NCBI RefSeq assembly: GCF_024623455.1
Contig: NZ_JANIPJ010000015.1
Location: 1-64,000, forward strand
Source: Paenibacillus soyae
Lineage (GTDB): Bacteria > Bacillota > Bacilli > Paenibacillales > Paenibacillaceae
DNA length: 64,000 nt
Direction of reading: 5' to 3'
Positions within the stretch are counted from its first letter, which is position 1; every line of letters begins with the position of its first letter. Of this stretch, positions 51,601 through 60,091 are shown in pieces. Below the pieces are notes generated by a model, which was not told where the DNA came from, ran no database searches, and saw only the letters and a program-made list of their open reading frames with translations. Position numbers and translations under genes: made by a program.

Positions 51601-54293
51601 CAAGTACCACGACATACAGCTCAGAAGGTTATTCCGGGACATTGACGAGAACCAGTGTTTCAAACTCTCCGTACTCGGTGGATGAAGGGAAATATGTTTC
51701 CAAAACAGATTCAAAGACCGCAACAGGTTCATGTTCAAGTTCCGTTACTACCTATTATGACGAAAAGGGCAATTATGATAGTTCGAGTAGTTGGAACAAT
51801 TGTGGAGGCTCCCAATCATACAGTGACGGGCAATATAGCGGTACGTTATCCCGTACAGGCGAATCACCGAACGGCCCGAGTTGTGGCTCTACGGGACCAA
51901 AGAATGGCTCTTGCTCCCGTGGTTGGACGGCCTACTATTCGGGTACGGTTTACTGGACTCGTGACGTATGGGAACCCAAAATGGTATCGTACGACAGCTA
52001 TACCGGCTTCTACAGCGGCACGATTTACAAAGACGTGCGGCAGCCATTCGATACGAGCTTTATGCGCGCCGTTCCGACTAAATATGTCATCTATATTTCA
52101 GATGGCGGGGCGACTCAGTTATCAGACCTGCAAAATGTGATGAACAAACACAACGCCCATCTAATCCTTGTAGGATCGGATATTCTTGAATCGCAGATTA
52201 GTCATGAAAAGTTCATTGCCCATGATGACTCTATTGAAAATGTAGTGGACGACGTCATCCAATATATCGCGGAAAGCAATCCCGCGAATCCAAAAGTGCT
52301 GAAGCTTATCGGAGAAACAATTGAAACGGCCACGGCCACGTTTGATGCTGAAAAGGATTCGATTCCTGAAGAGAACGACCAGCTTCAGATCACGCAGGAG
52401 CCGAACTATTACGATAACTCGATGGGCTTCGACACGTTCGGCGGGAAGCAACTCATATCCGATAAAAGCTCGGCAAACTGGCAACCCTACCAATCAGCGA
52501 TAACACTGAATAAGCCAGGCAAGTACCAGTTCATTCGACGTACCAAAGACTTACCAAGCACTGATCCTAACTTCGCGGACTATTCTTACTACTCTAATGA
52601 ATCCGTCATAGATGTTTACGTCCATCGCAAACCGATTCCGGACGTCGCGCTGGATTTCGACTACATTTTGTCAGAGAATCGCTACCGGACTTCATGGATC
52701 GATCTTAGCTACGACCTCGATCACAGCATAACGAGAGCGGCTACGGATCGCGGTATCCAAGCGCGAGCGATTAAACTGACGAACGAAGGAACCGGCGAAG
52801 TATATACGAGAATCCCGGAATCGGTTGAACCGGGCTCCTATATATTGGACTACACGGTCCAGGACATTGAAGGCGTTTGGTCGGACCCCATTCGGCGCAC
52901 TTATATTTTGCCGACGACCGTTCCTGTACAAATGAAATCAAACCTAAAAACGACTTACCCCGGTTTCTCATTGGCAAGCGTACCGGCCAGCGAGAGCCTG
53001 ACGGCTTATGATTTGTGGACGCGCTATCCGTACGCCATCCATCTCCAGTTCAATATGGGGAGCATTCTTTCAAGAAACGTTCCGTATTACACGGGGACGA
53101 AGACGGGCAACGATATTCGCTGGGCGGACGAAACGTTTACGATTCCGAATACGACGCCGGACGGGCCTTATACGTTCTCGATTCGCGGCAACGGCACGGT
53201 GGCGGGTTCGACGGCGGTGCAGACGTATTCCGTTAACGTCGAAACGCCGATTCAATTAACAGGCAGAGTTGATTCGCTAGACTCGGCTATCCAAGATGTC
53301 GATACCGTTGTAGTGGGAGACAGCTACAAGCTATATGCACATACGACCAAGTATCCGGATCAGTTGGCGAACCCTTCGGCAACCACGGTTGTCATTTTCA
53401 AAGGGACGGCTTATCAGCGCACGATCGTATTGGCATCCGAGCTGGAATCATCGACCGGCTATGGAGCGAAAAGTTGGAATGGAGCCATCACTATAGGCAA
53501 TATGCCAAACGGGCGATATACATTCGAGTGGAGATCGCGCACTCCAAACGGGAACATGGAAACCGTCGCCAAACAAATTGAAGTCGTAAACAACCGTCCC
53601 CCAACAGCGGACTTATTATGGTCGCCGAATCCCGTATATGAAGGGGATACGGTTCAATTGGCTTCAAGCATACGCGATCTGGACGACGATACTTTAATGG
53701 TAAATTATGAAACCATCAGTCCAAGCGGCTCAAGACGGACATTCCAGTATACGCTTGATCCGGATTACGAACATACGGAGCCGCAGCTTCGGATGGTAGA
53801 AACCGGTAATTGGCTAGTAAGGCTGACCGTAAGCGACGGCAAGGCTCCGTCCGTTGTCGTGGAGAAGACGATCCCGGTAAGGACGCTGCATGTCGGCGGG
53901 GAAGTGCTTCATACCGAGCTGTGGAACAGCCATCGACAAGCCTATAATCGTAAGAAAAGCGGAAATCCGGATTCGCCGCGCGGCTATGACGTATTCTGGG
54001 CGGGGGAGAAGTTTGTTCTTCGTGCGGATACGACCATGACGGGAACGCCGACCCGGGCGCAACGGGTAGAGGTCGCTTTCGGTATCTATGAGGCGGTTCT
54101 TTCGGCGGAGGACGCAGCACAAACCATCTGGAACGGTGAGCTGTGGGACGAAGCGTTCGAGGGGCTGGAGGACGGCCCGGCACGCTTTGTGTTTACGGCA
54201 TATTATTCGAACGGCACCGTCAAGACGACGGAGGTTGAAATCCAGCTGCAAGGGAGCGCTTCGGAAATCATCGGGGTTCATCGGGTGAAATAA
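48603..54293 (+). CDS. Giant secreted surface protein with vWA-like segment (1896 aa)
   Basis: GTG start with GGGAGGAA upstream. It has a signal peptide (1-38, cleavage after TAA). The N-terminal 600 residues are novel-looking and Cys-containing. Residue ~850 has the calcium-loop-like DSDNDGDFDD. Residues about 935-1200 look like a von Willebrand A fold (VYFMLDAN, later TKYVIYISDGGATQ) interrupted by a Ser/Tyr/Gly-rich insert with four YSGT-(L/V/I) motifs (near 1009, 1076, 1112, 1136) and several Cys. PKD/Ig-like domains follow (1200-1895, e.g. NRPPTADLLWSPNPVYEGD). There is no SLH or LPXTG sorting signal, so it may be held by the two SLH proteins. Function unknown; adhesion or envelope structure is an inference. 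Confidence 0.85.
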   Translation: MTIRIRKRIIWTLLVAFLFSFSSFVYWPKEHATAATVSTPTSINGYPNKCKYNTSVDGPIPEGVAPCSLPSEDNKNGFKFNSKFYFDPVIIDNDPYTVLPARKLIVYGTPFTVPSKIQSFKKGMQPDGGVIIPGQGHFYVYSNEHGGYVFGEYRYLGFTYDNNLYSNINFIVDMDLGVPIQNKHWIYLPWKELPNDYARKPSTPGAVYDGREDVTSRDFDQIREYIQNKLNFTMTQSVRYSDRYKVLTGFQYRDPRQYMSLHQSPTTKERGIGTMYHYSWDSNSIWYQTFFMPKLDETTKDRERVEASCAVVPVSNKPIPIGKSKKVKVEVKLTGTLLDEDYYGEPLDEFLYYTRKDIDYWRLDMSNPAGGGYTQLASNKAKDGVVVKSNTASAVYTIEIDTQKLDRSSDDVWKFKSNAGVFAFYYDHTYSNPSYSSQYCNLEVNFEPTEKQPMLSSFGVVPEIQFERLSQFTSAMVGYEDFSYGEDVDYYEFEITNISDGSKATRKFDPAIPEVKAPKAGYLDQAAVQNFLHNFMKSKFSQEMVSDSIARQFEIKQTIVDKDATVNNKSMALQSVTVIHTPVAGCGVDHDTLPAPPQYISPKADWPFDWYDVVPFPVTDSAPDLIPHKGCEDPVGYDEFTKRVFIDGAEIDAEEFYNGDYIFGEDKLGIREVKTTFTAPDGTESFKIQHVVIHESKPRVSLKLEGLYKQNRTMTAIDRSAASNDQWVEQNSPLEITSFSFVKPSDPNLKCRTGYCESNKSEKMYMYKEPGHYKMSIAAKRVITYDGGKTITRYSDPYVVDYEIMPDHKPAVAVHAYNTEISRLDQLELLYDVVSTDGDFIAEQNMKVYHDSDNDGDFDDLVFETDEPITQLPQLSKLGQYQIVAYAKEGTTQNRLMEFVSPADDKTHTVESYFFIDNYAPSSDLYLDVPNEKADMDVYFMLDANLKQESTDYVRGNKVTLTNAFNSANMLANIGIWDMKTYTYSQSASTSRSTGTSYPPSTTTYSSEGYSGTLTRTSVSNSPYSVDEGKYVSKTDSKTATGSCSSSVTTYYDEKGNYDSSSSWNNCGGSQSYSDGQYSGTLSRTGESPNGPSCGSTGPKNGSCSRGWTAYYSGTVYWTRDVWEPKMVSYDSYTGFYSGTIYKDVRQPFDTSFMRAVPTKYVIYISDGGATQLSDLQNVMNKHNAHLILVGSDILESQISHEKFIAHDDSIENVVDDVIQYIAESNPANPKVLKLIGETIETATATFDAEKDSIPEENDQLQITQEPNYYDNSMGFDTFGGKQLISDKSSANWQPYQSAITLNKPGKYQFIRRTKDLPSTDPNFADYSYYSNESVIDVYVHRKPIPDVALDFDYILSENRYRTSWIDLSYDLDHSITRAATDRGIQARAIKLTNEGTGEVYTRIPESVEPGSYILDYTVQDIEGVWSDPIRRTYILPTTVPVQMKSNLKTTYPGFSLASVPASESLTAYDLWTRYPYAIHLQFNMGSILSRNVPYYTGTKTGNDIRWADETFTIPNTTPDGPYTFSIRGNGTVAGSTAVQTYSVNVETPIQLTGRVDSLDSAIQDVDTVVVGDSYKLYAHTTKYPDQLANPSATTVVIFKGTAYQRTIVLASELESSTGYGAKSWNGAITIGNMPNGRYTFEWRSRTPNGNMETVAKQIEVVNNRPPTADLLWSPNPVYEGDTVQLASSIRDLDDDTLMVNYETISPSGSRRTFQYTLDPDYEHTEPQLRMVETGNWLVRLTVSDGKAPSVVVEKTIPVRTLHVGGEVLHTELWNSHRQAYNRKKSGNPDSPRGYDVFWAGEKFVLRADTTMTGTPTRAQRVEVAFGIYEAVLSAEDAAQTIWNGELWDEAFEGLEDGPARFVFTAYYSNGTVKTTEVEIQLQGSASEIIGVHRVK

Positions 54294-54307
54294 GTACTAT
54301 ATCGATT

Positions 54308-54358
54308 AAGCGTAAAGAATGCGCCGTACTTCCTGAAGGAAGAACGACGCTTATTTTT
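54308..54358 (+). terminator. Terminator of the surface operon
   Basis: An imperfect stem, AAGCGT...ACGCTT, with an inner CTTCC-TGAA-GGAAG hairpin, followed by ATTTTTG. Confidence 0.6.
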
Positions 54359-54377
54359 GTTTTAAGGGGCGAATGGG

Positions 54378-55034
54378 ATGGATTTCGAAAAACAATTCGA
54401 ATTATTTGTGGAGCAGCAGCGCGCTGGTGCCAGCGGGCTGAGACTAGAGCGGCTGTCGGGCGATTTGACGGGCACCAAAAAAATGTTCAAGGAAGCGTTG
54501 TGGCCGGTTTTCCAAACCTTTGAAGGCTTTGTCTTGGAATATGAGCTAATGAACAGCCCGGATCAGCCTTTGTTTGTCAACGCGCTGAACGTGCCGTATT
54601 GGACAGGCTTCGAAAGCGAAGATTATTTTGCGTATGTCGAGACTTTAACGAATGAGCAGTTCAACACGGAGCAGCTGCGAATCCGCCATATGGTCATGCT
54701 TGGAATCTTATATTGCCCATTCAGCTGGGATGAGCTTGACATGCAACCGGAGCTTTGCCGCGAGTCCGTTCATACGTTATTGGTAAAGCACAGCCGCCGA
54801 GCGTCAATCGAGCTGAGCTTGACGGAGAAGGAAGCACTGGTTGCCCTGCGGATGATGGGCAGGCCGTTTCGAATGAAAGACGTCAATGATTGTTTGGGAA
54901 ACCAAGACCAGGCGAGTTTAATGGTCATACGAAAGCTGCTGGATAAAAAACTGATTTTGCCTTTGCACGACGGGAAGGCGAAAAATCATTATTTTATTAT
55001 CAACAATGAAGAGCTTCGAAAACTGATGCGTTAA
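54378..55034 (+). CDS. Hypothetical cytosolic protein (218 aa)
   Basis: The ATG follows AAGGGGCGAATGGG. There is no signal peptide. The last 90 residues (SLTEKEALVALRMMGRPFRMKDVNDCL then QDQASLMVIRKLLDKKLI) look like a winged helix, so DNA binding is possible. The first half (VEQQRAGASGLRLERL...) is unassigned. It lies behind a terminator of the surface operon and may be a separate unit or a read-through partner. I do not recognise the family. Confidence 0.75.
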   Translation: MDFEKQFELFVEQQRAGASGLRLERLSGDLTGTKKMFKEALWPVFQTFEGFVLEYELMNSPDQPLFVNALNVPYWTGFESEDYFAYVETLTNEQFNTEQLRIRHMVMLGILYCPFSWDELDMQPELCRESVHTLLVKHSRRASIELSLTEKEALVALRMMGRPFRMKDVNDCLGNQDQASLMVIRKLLDKKLILPLHDGKAKNHYFIINNEELRKLMR

Positions 55035-55118
55035 ACATGATTTTCCGAAAAATTGGCATGCTATTGCTATGACGAGTAAGTGTCACATCATATTGAGCTA
55101 GCGAAAGGGAGATGACCG

Positions 55119-55520
55119 TTGTCACAGCATTCGGCGATAATGTTCGACTTCAGCGATAACAGAAGCGCGGATTTGGCGAGAAGCATGCTGCAGGAGCTGG
55201 GCTATGACCCCGTCATGCACAGCGATACGCGCATGCACATCCACGTAGACGGGGGAGACCTGACTTCAGCGCTCGAAATTGCGCAATCGCATGGCGGGCA
55301 ACTAGTGGAGCAGTCGGCGATCCGGAACGAAGCGATTACCAACACGGCATACGCGCTGGATGGGATTACCATCCCGGCTCATGTCGTGAATGAGGACTGG
55401 GTGGCCCAAGAGGATCAGCAGGAATACCACAACCATGACGGCGCGGGGAAATACGGCGAGGACGAGTTCAGGCCCGATCCCGAGCATTACAATCATTTTT
55501 CCGGCGATGTCCACACGTAA
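55119..55520 (+). CDS. Hypothetical protein with His/Asp-rich tail (133 aa)
   Basis: TTG start, 8 bases after AAAGGGA. An N-terminal ferredoxin-like alpha/beta unit (MFDFSDNRSADLARSMLQELG, MHIHVDGGDLTSALEIAQSHGG) is followed by a tail rich in His, Asp and Glu. The same N-terminal pattern is common in uncharacterised Paenibacillaceae proteins. The tail suggests metal binding, but that is a guess. Monocistronic with a strong terminator. Confidence 0.78.
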   Translation: MSQHSAIMFDFSDNRSADLARSMLQELGYDPVMHSDTRMHIHVDGGDLTSALEIAQSHGGQLVEQSAIRNEAITNTAYALDGITIPAHVVNEDWVAQEDQQEYHNHDGAGKYGEDEFRPDPEHYNHFSGDVHT

Positions 55521-55527
55521 ACGCAAT

Positions 55528-55566
55528 AAAGGTACAGCCTTCTGATGGAGGCTGTACCTTTCTTTG
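55528..55566 (+). terminator. Terminator
   Basis: AAAGGTACAGCCT pairs with AGGCTGTACCTTT, followed by CTTT, directly after the stop of the 133-residue gene. Confidence 0.85.
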
Positions 55567-55580
55567 GCTATGGTTATGTC

Positions 55581-55787
55581 AATAAGGTTCTAGTTGTGAT
55601 AGCAACGGAACAGAGAAGCCTTATTTCGGATAAAACCGCATCATTTCGAATGGTAACGGAACTGTGCGCCGTTATTCGCCTGTTTTCAGTGCGATTCTAC
55701 CCCAATTGCGGGTAATAACGTCGCTCAGTTCCGTTAGGTCCCGAAAAGCCCACGTTTTCCGCAAAATAACGTCGCTCAGTTCCGTTA
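55581..55787. repeat. Intergenic repeat with four GTTCCGTTA-type cores
   Basis: Two inverted cores, CAACGGAACAGAGAAGCC... (55603) and TAACGGAACTGTGCGCCGTT (55654), and two direct cores, AATAACGTCGCTCAGTTCCG (55714 and 55765, identical over 23 bases), form a dyad. It has the same two-plus-two plan as the element at 415-607 but a different core, and is related to 15685-15814. No gene is visible from 55521 to 55934. Confidence 0.7.
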
Positions 55788-55800
55788 CTCGCTCACCAAA

Positions 55801-55851
55801 GCCCACCAACGATCGCCCACCGGGGTGCCCACCAACGATCCCCCACCGGGA
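55801..55851. repeat. Tandem pair of 26-bp repeats
   Basis: GCCCACCAACGATCGCCCAC and its near copy GCCCACCAACGATCCCCCAC (each followed by CGGG) lie 26 bases apart beside the four-core repeat. Confidence 0.7.
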
Positions 55852-55934
55852 GCGCTCGCCGAGAGTCGCCCACTCCCTACGCTCCCGGGATCCATGACGG
55901 TAGACATGCGACTACTCGCTGAGCAAATGTTCCC

Positions 55935-57197
55935 TTACCTTCGGCTTTCCGCGGCATGCTTGCCGGCGTTGTAGCCGGTCGTAAAGGCAGCCGTAATGTT
56001 GTAGCCGCCAGTGTAGCCGTGGATGTCTAATATTTCGCCGCAGAAGTACAGTCCGTCCATCAGCTTCGACTGAAGGGTTCGCGGATCGATTTCCTTCAGA
56101 TGGACGCCGCCGCCGGTGACGAACGCCTCTTCGATGGACAGCGTGCCATTCACCATGACGGGGAATGCCTTTGCCGTCTTAGCCAGCTCGAGCCACGCCT
56201 GCTTCGGGATGTTGTCGTACGTGATGTCTTCGCGTACGCCGGCTTTGCTCAGCAAGAGCGGAATCAGCCGCTCGGGGAAAAAGCCTTTGACGGCGTTTTT
56301 CACCGTCTTGCGTGATTCGTTCCGACACAAAGCCAGCGTCTCGCTGTAGATTTCGTCGGCGGACTTGTCCGGGAAGAGGTCGATCGTCGTCCGGACGGGC
56401 TCGCCGCCGTTCTGCTTAAGCCCCTTCACGACGAACTGGCTGCATCGCAGCGCGATCGGGCCCGAGAGGCCGAAATGGGTGAAGATCATATCGCCTTCGT
56501 GCTCAATGGTTTTTTTTCCTTTGGCATTCCAGACCGATAACGAGACCCCGCGCAGCGATAAGCCTTGCAGCTCCTTGCTGCGGATGAACGGCTCCTTCGA
56601 CGTGAGCGGCACCTCGGTAGGAAATAGCTCTACGATCGTATGGCCCGCTTCCTCCGCCCATGCGTAACCGTCTCCCGTAGAGCCGGTATGAGGGACGGAC
56701 TTGCCGCCGACGGCGACGATGACCGCGCCGCCGCGGATGGTTTCGCCCGATTTCAGCTTCACGCCGACGGCGCGTCCATCCTCGTAGAGCACGCGATCGA
56801 CGGGGCTGTTCACCCGAATGTCGACGCCAAGCGACCGGACCTTGCCCACCAGGGCGTCGACGACCGTCTTGGCTTTGTCGCTGATCGGGAACATTCTCCC
56901 GTTATCCTCTTCCTTCAGCCGAATGCCGAGCTCCTCGAAGAAGCCGATAATATGCTTGTTACCGAAGGCTGCAAGAGCGCTGTGCAAATATTTGCCGTTG
57001 CCCGGTATGTTTTTGATCAGCTCGTCCAGCTCTTTGGCATTGGTCACGTTGCAGCGGCCGCCGCCGGAAATTCCAAGCTTGCGTCCCAGCTTATCTCCTT
57101 TGTCCAGCAGCAGCACCTTCGCGCCGCTCTCTCCCGCCGATACGCTGGCCATCAGTCCCGCTGATCCCGCGCCGACTACAATAACGTCAAAATTCAT
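55935..57197 (-). CDS. FAD-dependent oxidoreductase, BaiN/YhiN (HI0933) family
   Basis: 420 residues. The N-terminal Rossmann FAD motif is VIVVGAGSAGLMAS; GRKLGISGGGRCNVTN and GAVIVAVGGKSVPHTGSTGDG are family signatures, and the C-terminal FAD contact is CGEILDIHGYTGGYNITAAFTTG. The function of the family is poorly defined; a relative reduces bile-acid intermediates. Monocistronic. Confidence 0.93.
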   Translation of the reverse strand: MNFDVIVVGAGSAGLMASVSAGESGAKVLLLDKGDKLGRKLGISGGGRCNVTNAKELDELIKNIPGNGKYLHSALAAFGNKHIIGFFEELGIRLKEEDNGRMFPISDKAKTVVDALVGKVRSLGVDIRVNSPVDRVLYEDGRAVGVKLKSGETIRGGAVIVAVGGKSVPHTGSTGDGYAWAEEAGHTIVELFPTEVPLTSKEPFIRSKELQGLSLRGVSLSVWNAKGKKTIEHEGDMIFTHFGLSGPIALRCSQFVVKGLKQNGGEPVRTTIDLFPDKSADEIYSETLALCRNESRKTVKNAVKGFFPERLIPLLLSKAGVREDITYDNIPKQAWLELAKTAKAFPVMVNGTLSIEEAFVTGGGVHLKEIDPRTLQSKLMDGLYFCGEILDIHGYTGGYNITAAFTTGYNAGKHAAESRR

Positions 57198-57316
57198 TTC
57201 ACTTTTTAACTCCCTGCATGGTTAACGCTATCAAAGTAGTTAACTTTTTCTATATTCAAATTTATGATTTCCAGTATAATTTAATTAGATAAAAGGGGCA
57301 AGGAGGCCGAGCCGCC

Positions 57317-58171
57317 ATGTTACGGGAAGAGTGGCAAGTTCACGGGATATCCGGTCGCAAGCTGTACGTCAGGGAGTGGAAACCTGCGGAGATCAAGGCC
57401 CAGGCCGTCGCCGTGATCGTTCACGGTCATGGCGAGCAGGGAGAACGATACCGGCACGTGGCGGAACGGATGACGGACTCGGGGATCGTTGTCGTCGGCT
57501 ATGATTTGCAGGGACACGGCCGCTCGGAAGGCGCGCGGGGCCATATCGCCAGCATCGAGGAAGCGATCGATGACACGATGGCGATCCTTGCGGAGGCGAA
57601 GGAGAGGCATCCCGGTCTGCCCGTCTATTTGTACGGACATAGCATGGGAGGCAATATCGCGCTGAATACGGCGCTTAGTCGCCGGCCGGATATGCAGGGG
57701 CTTATCATCTCCAGCCCTTGGCTGAGGCTCGCGTTCAAGCCGCCGGCGATCAAGGAATGGCTCGGGAGAGGCGTCGCGAAGCTGTGGCCCGCGCTGCGCA
57801 TGGGATCGGGCCTGAAGCCGGAGGACCTTTACCGTCCCAGCGATTTGAACATATCGCCGATTCAAGATGATTCGCTTAATCATACCATTATTACGCCCAA
57901 AGCTTATTTGGAGGTGCAGGAAGCGGGGGAGCGGGCGCTTCGGAACGGACATGAGCTTCAGCTTCCGCTCTTGCTACTGCATGGCGACGCCGACCGCATC
58001 ACTTGCTACGAATCCAGCAAGCGGCTGGCGTCCTCGCTTGGAGAGCGATGCGAGTGGATTTCCGTTGAAGGCGGCTATCATGAGCTTCATAACGATATCG
58101 ATGGAGCGCGAACGATAGACATGATCATCGATTGGATTCACAGTCAGCTATCTTCACACGCACATAGATAA
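57317..58171 (+). CDS. Alpha/beta hydrolase (lysophospholipase/monoglyceride lipase type)
   Basis: 284 residues, preceded by CAAGGAGG. The triad is visible: nucleophile Ser in YGHSMGGNIAL, Asp in LHGDADRIT and His in GGYHELHND; the oxyanion segment is IVHGHGEQGERY. It belongs to the S33/Hydrolase_4 monoacylglycerol-lipase group and has no signal peptide. Likely substrate: monoglycerides or lysophospholipids. It is followed 28 bases later by a kinase gene on the same strand. Confidence 0.92.
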   Translation: MLREEWQVHGISGRKLYVREWKPAEIKAQAVAVIVHGHGEQGERYRHVAERMTDSGIVVVGYDLQGHGRSEGARGHIASIEEAIDDTMAILAEAKERHPGLPVYLYGHSMGGNIALNTALSRRPDMQGLIISSPWLRLAFKPPAIKEWLGRGVAKLWPALRMGSGLKPEDLYRPSDLNISPIQDDSLNHTIITPKAYLEVQEAGERALRNGHELQLPLLLLHGDADRITCYESSKRLASSLGERCEWISVEGGYHELHNDIDGARTIDMIIDWIHSQLSSHAHR

Positions 58172-58199
58172 AGAGTAGGGTTAGGAGGCGCGGATTACA

Positions 58200-59879
58200 G
58201 TGCTCAAGGATTTGCTGCTCCAATTTTTTCTTTCGGTGCTGCCCGTATTCGCATTCCTTCTTTGGCATGACAAAGAACGCGGTTGGAATGGCTTTAGGCC
58301 TTTCATCGCGATAACGAGCGGATTATCCATAGTATTATGTTTGCTTACGACCTCATCGGTGAACGAATACGAAGTAGATTTTCGAATAATTCCATTGCTG
58401 ATAGGTTCGTTATACGGCGGTTATCGCGCGATGATCGCCTTGACGGTTCTTCACACGGCGCTGCGAATTCCGACGCTGAGCAGCTTGGAGGAAACCTTCA
58501 GCTTCGTTGTTTTTTTGTGCTTTACGGTGTTGCTCCTGCTACTGGCGATCGGACGCTTTCAAAGGGCTTCGTCTATTAGGAGAGAGAGAATCGGACTATT
58601 CGTTATTTTCCTGCAGCTGCTGGTTACGACGATCATCATGAGCGTGCTTCTGGTGAGGGACGGCATACCTTGGACACTGTCCGCCGCGCTGGACGTCCTG
58701 ATGGCCGTAGCGGGGATGCTTCTCGCGATCTGGCTGTCGATTTATATCATCGAGGGGATTAAAGAAAAGCAGCAGCTCCATAACAAAGTGAATCAATTGT
58801 CGACCAGCTATCGGAACGAGGTAGAGAAGCTTCAACAGTTTATCGACATCGCGCCCATCGCGGTTATGATCATCGACCGGGACGGACGGATCACGCATGT
58901 CAACGATGAAGGGCTTCGGCGGTTTCATTTGACGGATACGTACAAAAGCGTGGACGACCTGAAGAAGAAGAGATACGATTACGTATTTCAAGAAAGCGCC
59001 GGCGGCATGTGCGTCAACCTGCTGGAACGCGGATTACAGGGCATTCCATCCGGAACGGTGCCTCATATGGAGGAAGGGAAGATGCTGCTCTATTCGTCCG
59101 TGACGCTCCGGGACGAAGGTAATCTGGAGGTGACGGGCGCCGCGTTGATCGCTCAGGATATTACGGAGCTGAGCGTGCTGCGGGACGAGATCGGCCGGAT
59201 GGAGCGGCTCAGTCTAGTCGGGCAGATGGCCGCCAGCATAACGCACGAAATCCGAAATCCGATGGCCGTCATCCGAGGCTTCGTCCAATTGATTCAGGAG
59301 CGGAGCCCGCAGGCTCATCGCGAGTATTTCCGCGTTATTATGGAAGAGCTGGACCGGACGAATCTCATTATTAGCGACTTCCTCTCGCTTGCCCAGAACC
59401 GGGAGCTTGAGATGGAGACGGCTTCCCTGAACGCGAGCATCAACGATCTGGCGCCGCTGCTTCTCGCGGATGCCAATCTAAGAGGACAGTCGCTGGAAGT
59501 CGACATAAGCGAGGATCTGCCGCCGCTGAAGCTCAATGACCGGGAGATTAAGCAGATGCTCCTGAATATCGCGCGCAACGGCATGGAAGCGATGGGCGAG
59601 AAAGGCGTTCTCCGAATTCGAACCGCTTATGAGAACGGGGAAATTAAAGTTTACATATCGGATGAAGGCGTCGGAATTCCACCGGATACGATGAAAAGCT
59701 TGTTCGAGCCTTTTTTTACGACGAAGACCCAGGGGACGGGCCTTGGCTTGCCGCTGTGCCTCAGCATTGCCGAACGGCACGGGGGCAGAATCGACGTCCA
59801 AAGCGCGGAAGGAGGAGGCACGACATTTATCGTTTCCTTTAACATATTGAACGCGACGGGTGCGCATAATACTCCTTGA
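58200..59879 (+). CDS. Sporulation-type sensor histidine kinase (KinB-like)
   Basis: 559 residues from a GTG, TAGGAGGCG upstream. Five to six membrane helices (1-195) fit a 5TMR-LYT-type sensor (FRIIPLLIGSLYGGYRAMIA). A PAS domain (about 215-330) and a HisKA domain with the phospho-His in MAASITHEIRNPMAVIRGFVQ follow; the ATPase has NIARNGMEAM, GVGIPP and GTGLGLPLC. No response regulator is adjacent, as expected for kinases feeding the Spo0F phosphorelay. Assignment to sporulation is from family resemblance. Confidence 0.88.
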   Translation: MLKDLLLQFFLSVLPVFAFLLWHDKERGWNGFRPFIAITSGLSIVLCLLTTSSVNEYEVDFRIIPLLIGSLYGGYRAMIALTVLHTALRIPTLSSLEETFSFVVFLCFTVLLLLLAIGRFQRASSIRRERIGLFVIFLQLLVTTIIMSVLLVRDGIPWTLSAALDVLMAVAGMLLAIWLSIYIIEGIKEKQQLHNKVNQLSTSYRNEVEKLQQFIDIAPIAVMIIDRDGRITHVNDEGLRRFHLTDTYKSVDDLKKKRYDYVFQESAGGMCVNLLERGLQGIPSGTVPHMEEGKMLLYSSVTLRDEGNLEVTGAALIAQDITELSVLRDEIGRMERLSLVGQMAASITHEIRNPMAVIRGFVQLIQERSPQAHREYFRVIMEELDRTNLIISDFLSLAQNRELEMETASLNASINDLAPLLLADANLRGQSLEVDISEDLPPLKLNDREIKQMLLNIARNGMEAMGEKGVLRIRTAYENGEIKVYISDEGVGIPPDTMKSLFEPFFTTKTQGTGLGLPLCLSIAERHGGRIDVQSAEGGGTTFIVSFNILNATGAHNTP

Positions 59880-59940
59880 ATGGCAAAGAGCGGATGCCGC
59901 TTGCCGGCAGCCGCGACCCCACTTGAAGGAGGAAGGCAAC

Positions 59941-60075
59941 ATGTCTGACCGTTACCAGTCAAGCGGAGATTCCGCCGAGCAGAAGGAGCAAGCGGCCCGC
60001 AATCAATCGAAGGCGAACCAAGAGGGCCCGGGCATCGACAAGAAGCTGAACGGACCGAACCGTCCGTCGACCTAA
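59941..60075 (+). CDS. Small hydrophilic protein (44 aa)
   Basis: The ATG at 59941 follows GGAGGAAGG. The product is a 44-residue, unstructured, Gln/Lys/Asn-rich peptide ending in LNGPNRPST. Small proteins of this look are common in spore-formers. It sits between a sporulation-type kinase and DUF3905, so a spore role is possible; not recognised by family. Confidence 0.65.
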   Translation: MSDRYQSSGDSAEQKEQAARNQSKANQEGPGIDKKLNGPNRPST

Positions 60076-60091
60076 AGTCCGGGGCTAACCG

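Noticed and set aside
55581..55851. Repeats as a CRISPR array
   Set aside because: Cores are inverted as well as direct, spacing is irregular, there are only two tandem 26-bp units and no cas genes.
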